Source: Ruminococcaceae bacterium UBA2857
Lineage (GTDB): Bacteria; Bacillota; Clostridia; Oscillospirales; Acutalibacteraceae
Direction: 5' to 3'
Length of the DNA stretch: 16,428 nt
Assembly (NCBI GenBank): GCA_002350705.1
Contig: DEFH01000062.1
Coordinates: forward strand, 1 to 16,428
Part shown: positions 8,295-15,300 of the stretch, piece after piece
Numbering within the stretch: the stretch's first letter is position 1
Layout: the number at the start of each line of letters is the position of its first letter
The notes under the pieces: model-generated
Database searches by the model: none
Seen by the model: only the letters and a program-made list of their open reading frames with translations
What the model was told of the DNA's origin: nothing
Translations under genes and position numbers: made by a program

Positions 8295-8321
8295 ATGACA
8301 TTTGTTTTCATCTCATATACT
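8295..8321 (+). promoter_or_regulatory. Possible promoter of the DUF368 gene
   Basis: ATGACA (8295-8300) resembles a -35 and TATACT (8316-8321) a -10, but the spacer is only 15 nt. The pair sits correctly upstream of the Shine-Dalgarno at 8340-8344. It is the best candidate in the short gap between the divergent tRNA promoter and the gene. Confidence 0.4.
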
Positions 8322-8350
8322 GGAGAGAGAACAATCAACGGAGGGTATCT

Positions 8351-9157
8351 ATGAAATCATTGGGGAAAAATACGCTTTGCGGCATGGCAATCGGTGCCGC
8401 TATGCTGATTCCGGGAGTCAGCGGAGGAACAACGGCGATTATTCTGGGAATCTATGACAGGCTTATTCGGGCAGTCAGCGACCTGACAAAACATTTTAAA
8501 AGCAATTTCTTTTTTTTGATGCAGACAGCAGTGGCAGGGCTCATCGGAGTACTGGTGTTTTCAAAGGCGGTACTCTGGCTGACGGACAGATTTTATTTTC
8601 CGATGCGGTATTTTTTTATCGGGGCGATACTGGGAAGTGTTCCGTTAATGCTGAAAAAAGCGGATATCAAAGGCTCGAATCTTTGGCAGACGGTATTTAT
8701 ATTGCCGGGGGTTCTGATGGCAGTGGGATTGAATTTTCTTCCGAGGTCGGAGCTGACGTCGGGAAATATATGGCTGCTGCCTGTATGCGGACTGGTGATT
8801 GCAGCGGCACTGGTGCTGCCGGGAATCAGTACATCACATATTTTGCTTGTTCTGGGAATGTATGAAACCGTATTACAGGCAATCGTTGCTGTGAATTGGC
8901 TGTATATCGGCATACTGGGAATCAGTGTGACAGCAGGAATACTTTTATGTACAAAATTTCTCGAAAAGGCAATGAACCATTTTCCTGTCCAGACCTTTTT
9001 AATGATTACAGGCTTTGTAATGGCATCTGTTTATGATATTTTTCCGGGAGTGCCTGCTTCATGGGAAATCCTGCCAAGCTGTGTGATGCTTGCGGGAGCG
9101 TTTGTACTGGTGTGGATTCTTTCATGCGGGGAACACGCTGCGGCTTGTGCCGGCTGA
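8351..9157 (+). CDS. DUF368 membrane protein, putative undecaprenyl-phosphate translocase (PopT family)
   Basis: A 268-residue, multi-helix inner-membrane protein. The ATG at 8351 has GGAGG at 8340-8344 with 6-nt spacing; the longer in-frame extension upstream lacks support. The DUF368 hallmark is present twice: LIPGVSGGTTAIILGIYD near residues 19-36 and the related VLPGISTSHILLVLGMYE near 155-172. This reveals an internal duplication consistent with inverted-repeat membrane topology. The DUF368 family includes PopT, which recycles the C55-phosphate carrier lipid across the membrane for peptidoglycan and teichoic acid synthesis. Assignment here is by family, and the exact lipid specificity is inferred. 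It is flanked by a divergent tRNA gene and a downstream terminator, so it appears monocistronic. Confidence 0.88.
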   Translation: MKSLGKNTLCGMAIGAAMLIPGVSGGTTAIILGIYDRLIRAVSDLTKHFKSNFFFLMQTAVAGLIGVLVFSKAVLWLTDRFYFPMRYFFIGAILGSVPLMLKKADIKGSNLWQTVFILPGVLMAVGLNFLPRSELTSGNIWLLPVCGLVIAAALVLPGISTSHILLVLGMYETVLQAIVAVNWLYIGILGISVTAGILLCTKFLEKAMNHFPVQTFLMITGFVMASVYDIFPGVPASWEILPSCVMLAGAFVLVWILSCGEHAAACAG

Positions 9158-9169
9158 AAAACAGACTTT

Positions 9170-9200
9170 TGTCGGAATTTGTCAATTCGGACAGTTTTTT
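9170..9200 (+). terminator. Rho-independent terminator after the DUF368 gene
   Basis: TGTC-G-GAATT (9170-9179) pairs with AATTC-G-GACA (9184-9193) around a 4-nt loop. There is one internal G-G mismatch. A run of six T residues follows at 9195-9200. It separates the DUF368 unit from the GlnA-like operon. Confidence 0.7.
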
Positions 9201-9234
9201 GCAAAAACGGTAAAAATTGTGAACAATATGCGTA

Positions 9235-9266
9235 TAGACAAAACTCTTTGAATCTGTTATTATAAT
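9235..9266 (+). promoter_or_regulatory. Promoter of the GlnA-like/ANTAR/car operon
   Basis: TAGACA (9235-9240) is followed after 17 nt by TATTAT (9258-9263). An overlapping perfect TATAAT lies at 9261-9266 with a 20-nt spacer. Either gives a short leader of about 30 nt. No leader terminator or riboswitch fits between the start site and the gene. Confidence 0.55.
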
Positions 9267-9282
9267 AAATTGAATAATAACA
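9255..9282. promoter_or_regulatory. Operator-like dyad over the -10 region of the GlnA-like operon
   Basis: TGTTATTAT (9255-9263) and its exact complement ATAATAACA (9274-9282) form a 9-bp perfect inverted repeat with a 10-nt spacer. It covers the -10 box and the predicted start. The placement suits a repressor site, but the cognate protein is unknown and the AT-rich composition raises the chance of coincidence. Confidence 0.4.
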
Positions 9283-9301
9283 AGAAAAGGGGATATCGGA
9301 G

Positions 9302-10594
9302 TTGAAATTTACTGTAAAAGAAGTTTTGCAGTTTGTCACGGAAAACGATGTCAAGTTTGTCAGACTGGTCTTTTTCGATATTTTCGGAGTCAAGAAGAAT
9401 ATCTCTGTGATGGCTCAGGAGCTGGAAAGAGTATTTGAATTCGGTGTGCATATCACGGCTTCGGATATTGACGGCTTTGGCGGAGCCGAAAATACAGATC
9501 TGTTACTGTTTCCCGATCCGTCCACGCTGAAGGTGCTGCCGTGGAGACCGCAGCAGGGAAGAGTGGTGCGGTTGCTGTGTGATGTCAGGATGCCTGACGG
9601 AACACCCTTTGCGTGTGATGTCAGGAACATTCTGAAAAATGCTGTTGAAAAAAGTGAACAAATGGGCTTTCACAGTCGTGCAGGGTTTGCCTGTGAGTTT
9701 TATCTTTTCAGAGCGGATGACAACGGCAATCCTACCCGTATTCCGCAGGACCGTGCAGGCTATCTTGATGTGGCACCGCTTGACAGAGGGGAAAACGTCC
9801 GCCGACAAATCTGTCTGACGCTGGAGGAAATGGAAATTGAACCGCTTTCCTCTCACCATGAGAACGGTCCCGGACAAAATGAAATTGATTTTAAACCGTC
9901 CGATCTGCTTTCCGCAGCAGATGACTTTATGACTTTCAAAACTGTCGTGAAAACTGCCGCAGCATCCAATGGTCTGTTTGCATCGTTCATGCCCAAGCCC
10001 TTGCCCGACAAGAGCGGCAACGGTATGCACATCCATCTCATGCTGAAAAAATACGGCTTTAACATCTTTAAAGACAGAGGCGACGGTATTTCTGACAATG
10101 CACGGCATTTTATGGCAGGAATCCTCAAACACGCAGCCGAAATGACAGTGTTTTTCAATCCGCTTGCGAATTCCTATGAGCGTTTCGGTGCTTACAAGGC
10201 TCCCGAAACGGTGGACTGGTCGTATCAGAACCTCAATACACTGATTCGCCTGCCCGAAGTGAAAACGGAGGATGCAAGACTGGATTTCCGTTCACCCGAT
10301 CCGTCCTGCAATCCGTATCTGGCATTTGCCCTGCTGTTGTATGCCGGTCTGGAGGGCATTGAACAGGAGCTTCCCCTGTGCGAACCGTCGGAAATCGGTA
10401 CACAGTCCAAAAAACTGCCTCATTCTCTGGCACAGGCAGTTGAGCTTGCCAAACACAGCGATTTTGTGCAGAGCTGTCTCCCGCAAGCGGTGTATGACAA
10501 CTACATCCGCATGACAGAAGAAATTGTCAGTCGTTCCCTGCAAAGTGCCGAACAAAAATCTCTGCTGGAAAACAGATATTTTGAAATAATTTAA
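9302..10594 (+). CDS. Glutamine synthetase family protein (GlnA-like) with altered active site
   Basis: A 430-residue type I glutamine-synthetase-fold protein. The start is a TTG at 9302 with AAGGGGA 9 nt upstream; the N-terminus MKFTVKEVLQFV aligns with the family. Conserved features include LLLFPDPSTL, SHHENGPGQNEIDF (metal ligands E187 and E194), GNGMHIH (H243), NSYERF (R294) and FRSPDPSCNPYLAFA. By mental alignment with E. coli GlnA numbering, key residues differ: D50 is T52, E129 of GxExEF is A130, the flap base E327 is K299, R339 of NRS is L311, and E357 is D328. The first and third form the ammonium site, and E129 is a metal ligand. The NLY adenylylation-region loop is shortened. Canonical glutamine synthesis is therefore doubtful; it may use another amine, or be regulatory or inactive. 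It is the first gene of the nitrogen/pyrimidine cluster, 59 nt before the ANTAR gene. Confidence 0.9.
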   Translation: MKFTVKEVLQFVTENDVKFVRLVFFDIFGVKKNISVMAQELERVFEFGVHITASDIDGFGGAENTDLLLFPDPSTLKVLPWRPQQGRVVRLLCDVRMPDGTPFACDVRNILKNAVEKSEQMGFHSRAGFACEFYLFRADDNGNPTRIPQDRAGYLDVAPLDRGENVRRQICLTLEEMEIEPLSSHHENGPGQNEIDFKPSDLLSAADDFMTFKTVVKTAAASNGLFASFMPKPLPDKSGNGMHIHLMLKKYGFNIFKDRGDGISDNARHFMAGILKHAAEMTVFFNPLANSYERFGAYKAPETVDWSYQNLNTLIRLPEVKTEDARLDFRSPDPSCNPYLAFALLLYAGLEGIEQELPLCEPSEIGTQSKKLPHSLAQAVELAKHSDFVQSCLPQAVYDNYIRMTEEIVSRSLQSAEQKSLLENRYFEII

Positions 10595-10602
10595 AATATG
10601 TC

Positions 10603-10631
10603 TTGAATGAAGAACAAAAATTTTGTAAAAT
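10603..10631 (+). promoter_or_regulatory. Weak internal promoter candidate before the ANTAR gene
   Basis: TTGAAT (10603-10608) and TAAAAT (10626-10631) are 17 nt apart in the 59-nt gap after the GlnA-like stop codon. A short palindrome, ACAAAA-A-TTTTGT (10614-10626), fills the end of the spacer. The start site would fall almost on the Shine-Dalgarno, leaving about 16 nt of leader, so the promoter may be fortuitous. No terminator separates the two genes. Confidence 0.3.
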
Positions 10632-10653
10632 AGAAAGAAAGGTGTCTTGGCGT

Positions 10654-11223
10654 TTGGACAGAGTACTGATCATATCGGCTCAGGAACAGGCAACAGCTTC
10701 CTTTTTGCAGCTGCTCAAGCCTGAAAGGTGCAGTGTCATCGACAGCGGAAAAAGCGGTGCGGACGGACGCAGACATATTTCTGAGCATGAGTATGACCTG
10801 GTGATTATTCATACACCGCTCCCCGATGAATTCGGCGACGGTCTGGCTCTGGATGTGTGCAATGCAACGGATGCCGGTGTGATACTGGTGGTCAGAAGTG
10901 ACCATGAGGCTGAAATAGAAAGCCGTGTGGCACCTTACGGTGTGTTTGTCCTGGGCAATCCGCTCAGCCGTCAGATGTTTGCGAAAGCTGTCCATCTGAC
11001 AGAGGCAATGCGGAATCGTCTGGGAGGCGTGAAAAAGGAAAATGTGAAACTGCGGAAAAAAATTGATGATATCCGTGTCATCAACCGTGCAAAATGTATT
11101 CTTATGGAATACCTGTCAATGACAGAACCTCAGGCTCACAAGTATCTCGAAAGACAGGCAATGGATCTGCGTATTACCAAAATAGAAGTTGCCAAGCGTC
11201 TTTTGAGTACCTATGAGAACTGA
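10654..11223 (+). CDS. ANTAR-domain RNA-binding antiterminator (GlnR/NitR-like) with pseudo-receiver
   Basis: A 189-residue cytoplasmic regulator. The start is placed at the TTG at 10654 (MDRVLIIS), 11 nt after AAAGG. An in-frame TTG at 10603 adds 17 residues but has no ribosome-binding site. Residues 1-118 have a receiver-like fold, but the phospho-acceptor position in YDLVIIHTPLPDEFG is His53 instead of Asp, so it is unlikely to be a classical phosphorylated receiver. A coiled region (about 118-138) leads to the ANTAR domain (about 134-186), which has INRAKCILMEYLSMTE, the A..YL.RQAMD core and a KIEVAKRLL helix. ANTAR proteins bind twin hexaloop hairpins in mRNA leaders and prevent termination. 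In Clostridia such a gene beside glnA is linked to nitrogen control. No twin-hexaloop target was found in this window's gaps, so its targets may lie elsewhere. Confidence 0.88.
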   Translation: MDRVLIISAQEQATASFLQLLKPERCSVIDSGKSGADGRRHISEHEYDLVIIHTPLPDEFGDGLALDVCNATDAGVILVVRSDHEAEIESRVAPYGVFVLGNPLSRQMFAKAVHLTEAMRNRLGGVKKENVKLRKKIDDIRVINRAKCILMEYLSMTEPQAHKYLERQAMDLRITKIEVAKRLLSTYEN

Positions 11224-11254
11224 GTGATGATTATAAGAAAGGATTGGTCAAAAT

Positions 11255-12337
11255 ATGGAGAAAAAAGCCTATCTGATGTTGGAAAACGGGGATATTTATG
11301 AAGGCTTTGCATTTGGTGCAGAAAAGGAAATTGTCGGAGAGCTTGTCTTTACAACAGCAATGACAGGCTATCTGGAAACACTGACCGACCCGAGCTATTT
11401 CGGACAAATTGTCTGCCAGACATTTCCCCTGATCGGCAACTACGGCATGATTCCGTCTGACTTTGAAAGCAAAAAGCCTTATCTGAAGGCTTATATCGTA
11501 AGAGAGTGGTGTCAGCAGCCGTCCAACTTCCGTTGCGAGGGTGTGATTGACACCTTTTTAAAGGAGAAAGACATTCCGGGCATTTACGGAATTGATACAC
11601 GCTGTTTGACGAAAACCGTCAGAGAGTACGGTGTCATGAATGCGAAACTCATGTATACAAAACCTGACCTGTCCGATGCAGAAGGTCTGAAAGACTTTAA
11701 AGTAGTTGATGCTGTCAAATCTGTCATGACGGACAAAACGGAAGTCTTTGAGCCTGAAAACCCAAAATATCATGTTGTCATGATGGACTTCGGTGCCAAA
11801 TATAACATCCGCAGAGAACTGGTGAAACGTGGCTGTAAAGTCACCATTGTACCGGGCAGCACCTCTGCCGAGGAAATCAAAGCCATGAATCCTGACGGTC
11901 TGATGCTTTCCAACGGTCCGGGCGATCCCCAGGACAATCAGGAAATCATTGCACAGCTCAGAATTCTCAGCGAGGAAAAAATACCGACTTTTGGTATTTG
12001 TCTCGGACACCAGCTGTTTGCCGCTTCACAGGGAGCAAAGACCAAAAAACTCAAATACGGCCACAGAGGCGAAAATCAGCCTGCTGTTGATGTCAAGACA
12101 GGCAGAGTTTATATCACAAGCCAGAATCACGGCTATGCGGTGATTTCCGAATCCCTGCCGGAGACAGCCTATGCCAGCTTTATCAATGCGAATGACGGTA
12201 CCTGTGAGGGTGTAGCCTATACCAATATGCCTGCCTTTACGGTGCAGTTCCATCCCGAAGCCTGCGGCGGTCCGCTGGACACGTCTTTCCTGTTTGACAA
12301 ATTTATCAAGATGATGGAGGATAACAAAAATGCCTAA
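11255..12337 (+). CDS. carA: Carbamoyl-phosphate synthase small (glutaminase) subunit
   Basis: A 360-residue CarA of normal length. The ATG at 11255 has AAAGGA 11 nt upstream, 31 nt after the ANTAR stop. The N-terminal CPSase small-chain domain (about 1-140) carries TTAMTGYLETLTDPSY and QIVCQTFPLIGNYG. The C-terminal class I glutamine amidotransferase domain (about 170-355) has the nucleophile Cys249 in FGICLGHQL, the loop GHRGENQPA, SQNHGYAV, and the catalytic His333/Glu335 in QFHPEACGGPLDT. It hydrolyses glutamine and channels ammonia to CarB to make carbamoyl phosphate for pyrimidines and arginine. Its last codons overlap the carB start by 8 nt, indicating translational coupling and equal output of the two subunits. 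No PyrR attenuator or PyrR-binding loop was seen upstream. Confidence 0.97.
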   Translation: MEKKAYLMLENGDIYEGFAFGAEKEIVGELVFTTAMTGYLETLTDPSYFGQIVCQTFPLIGNYGMIPSDFESKKPYLKAYIVREWCQQPSNFRCEGVIDTFLKEKDIPGIYGIDTRCLTKTVREYGVMNAKLMYTKPDLSDAEGLKDFKVVDAVKSVMTDKTEVFEPENPKYHVVMMDFGAKYNIRRELVKRGCKVTIVPGSTSAEEIKAMNPDGLMLSNGPGDPQDNQEIIAQLRILSEEKIPTFGICLGHQLFAASQGAKTKKLKYGHRGENQPAVDVKTGRVYITSQNHGYAVISESLPETAYASFINANDGTCEGVAYTNMPAFTVQFHPEACGGPLDTSFLFDKFIKMMEDNKNA

Positions 12338-15300
12338 GGATAAAAGTATCAAAAGAGTTCTTGTAATCGGTTCCGGTCCTATCGTAATCGGACAGGCTGC
12401 CGAATTTGACTATGCAGGCACACAGGCCTGCCGTGCTTTGAAAGAGGAAGGTCTTGAAGTTATTCTCGTCAACTCCAACCCTGCTACCATCATGACAGAC
12501 AAAGCGATGGCGGATGAAGTATATATCGAGCCGCTGACACTCCAAACTGTCAAGAGAATCATTGTCAAAGAAAAACCCGATGCGATTCTTTCGACACTGG
12601 GCGGTCAGACAGGTCTGACACTTTCCATGCAGCTCGCCAAAGAGGGATTCCTTAAAAAGCACAATGTCAAGCTCCTCGGTGCAAAGCCTGAAACAATTGA
12701 CAAAGCCGAAGACAGACAGATGTTCAAAGACACCATGGAATCTATCGGCCAGCCTGTGATTCCCTCAACCGTTGTCAATGATGTACAGTCTGCGGTGGAA
12801 TTTGCCAATGAAATCGGCTATCCTGTCATTATCCGTCCTGCGTTCACACTGGGCGGCACAGGCGGCGGCATTGTCAACAATGAAGTGGAACTGCGTGAAA
12901 TCACTTCCAATGGACTGGCACTTTCCCCGATTACACAGGTACTCGTTGAAAAGTGTATTTCCGGCTGGAAAGAAATTGAATTTGAAGTTGTCCGTGACAA
13001 GCTGGGCAATGCCATTACGGTATGTTCTATGGAAAATGTGGATCCTGTCGGTGTACATACCGGTGACAGTATCGTTGTTGCTCCTGCGGTCACGCTTGCC
13101 GATAAAGAATATCAGATGCTGCGTTCCGCTGCACTGGACATTGTACAGGCTCTCGGTGTAGAGGGCGGCTGTAACTGTCAGTTTGCACTCGAACCCGAAA
13201 GCTTTCAATATGCCGTTATCGAAGTAAATCCCCGTGTATCCCGTTCCTCCGCCCTCGCCTCCAAAGCAACCGGTTATCCGATTGCAAAGGTTGCCGCTAA
13301 ACTGGCGATCGGCTACACACTCAATGAAATTAAAAATGCCGTCACAGGCACGACTTATGCCTGCTTTGAACCGGCAGTGGATTATATTGTTGTCAAGTTC
13401 CCGAAATGGCCTTTTGATAAATTTGTCTATGCCAAGAGAACACTCGGCACTCAGATGAAAGCAACAGGCGAAGTCATGTCCATTGCTCCGACCTTTGAGC
13501 AGGCAATGATGAAAGCTGTCAGAGGTGCGGAAATCAGTCATGATACCCTGTCTTCCGCCAAGTTTGAAGCAATGAGCGAAAATGAAATTCATGACAGACT
13601 TTCTGTTTGTGATGATGAAAGAATCTTCTGTGTCTATGAGGCTCTCAAAAGAGGTATCTCCGTTGACGAAATTCACCGCATTACCATGATAGACGAGTGG
13701 TTCTTGTATAAATTCCTGAATCTTGTAAACTGTGAAAAAGAGCTTTCCTGCTCACAGCTGACAGAAGAGCTTTACCGCAAGTCAAAGCTGTACGGTTTCC
13801 TTGACAGAACCATTGAAAAGCTGACAGGCTGCAAAGTACAGAATCCGATGGTGCCTGTGTATAAAATGGTGGATACCTGTGCGGCAGAGTTCAAGGCTGA
13901 AACACCCTATTTCTACTCCACCTATGACAAGGACAATGAAGCAGAAGCCTTCATTAAAGAACAAAATTCTCCCCGTCAGACAATTATCGTATTCGGTTCG
14001 GGACCTATCAGAATCGGTCAGGGTATCGAATTCGACTATGCGTCGGTACATTGTGTATGGGCACTCAAAAAAGCAGGCTATGATGTTGTTATCGTCAACA
14101 ACAACCCCGAAACCGTTTCCACCGACTTTGACACAGCCGACAGACTGTATTTTGAGCCGCTGACCAATGAAGATGTCATGGGCATTATCGCAACAGAAAA
14201 ACCGTATGGTGTTGTTGTCGCATTTGGCGGTCAGACTGCCATCAAGCTGACAAAGTTCCTCAATGCACAGGGTGTCAATATTCTGGGAACCTCTGCCGAC
14301 AGCATTGATATGGCGGAGGACAGAGAGCGTTTTGACGAACTTCTCGAACTCCATCATGTAAAGCGTCCCGAAGGCTTCACCGTTATGACAACTCCCGAAG
14401 CTCTGGAAGTTGCCGAAAAAATCGGTTATCCCGTATTGCTGCGTCCGTCTTATGTGCTGGGCGGTCAGAATATGATTATTGCCTTTAATGAGGCGGATGT
14501 CAAAGAATATATGGCAATCATTCTCGCACAGAATATCGAAAACCCGATTCTGATCGACAAGTATCTCTCCGGTACGGAACTGGAAGTAGATGCCATTTGT
14601 GACGGTGAAGATATTCTCATTCCGGGTATCATGCAGCACGTGGAGAGAGCCGGTATCCATTCAGGCGACTCTATCGCCGTATATCCTGCATGGAATATCA
14701 GCGACGAGATGACACAGAATATCATCACCACTTCCAAAAACCTTGCCGTTTCTCTCAAAACACAGGGACTTGTCAATATCCAGTACCTGATTTATGAGGG
14801 CAAGCTGTATGTAATCGAAGTCAATCCCCGTTCTTCCAGAACGATTCCTTATATCAGCAAAGTGACAGGCGTACCAATGGTTGACCTTGCCACAAGAGCC
14901 ATGCTTGGCGAAAAACTCAAAGACATGGGGTATGGTACGGGCTTGTATAAGCGTTCTCCGTATGTTGCGGTCAAAGTGCCGGTATTCTCCTTTGAAAAGC
15001 TCATCAATGTTGACAACCAGCTCGGTCCGGAAATGAAGTCCACAGGTGAGGTTCTCGGCATTGCGAATACTCTCGAAGAGGCACTTTACAAAGGATTGAT
15101 TGCGGCAGGCTACAAGATGACAAAACAGGGCGGTGTGTTTATCACTGTCAGAAATCCCGATAAGGGCGAAATTGGTGACGTTGCCAAAAAGTATGATGAA
15201 CTCGGTTTTACCCTCTATGCCACAAAGGGCACTGCCCAGACACTCAGAAATTACGGTCTTGATGTTATCGAAGTGGACAAAATCCATGAGAACAGCAAGG

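Noticed and set aside
9255..9282. TnrA/GlnR box at the GlnA-like promoter
   Set aside because: Half-sites TGTTA and TAACA are present, but 18 nt apart rather than 7, so the dyad is reported only as an unassigned operator candidate.
9158..9301. ANTAR twin-hexaloop antitermination leader before the GlnA-like gene
   Set aside because: The only clear hairpin (9170-9193) lies upstream of the promoter and has a 4-nt loop. No pair of hexaloops with the expected A and G positions was found.
10603..10653. TTG at 10603 (or GTG at 10642) as the ANTAR gene start
   Set aside because: No Shine-Dalgarno precedes 10603, and the extra residues do not fit the receiver-like N-terminus, which begins at MDRVLIIS (10654).
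11224..11254. PyrR-dependent attenuator before carA
   Set aside because: The gap is only 31 nt, too short for a terminator/antiterminator pair, and the PyrR-binding loop is not present.
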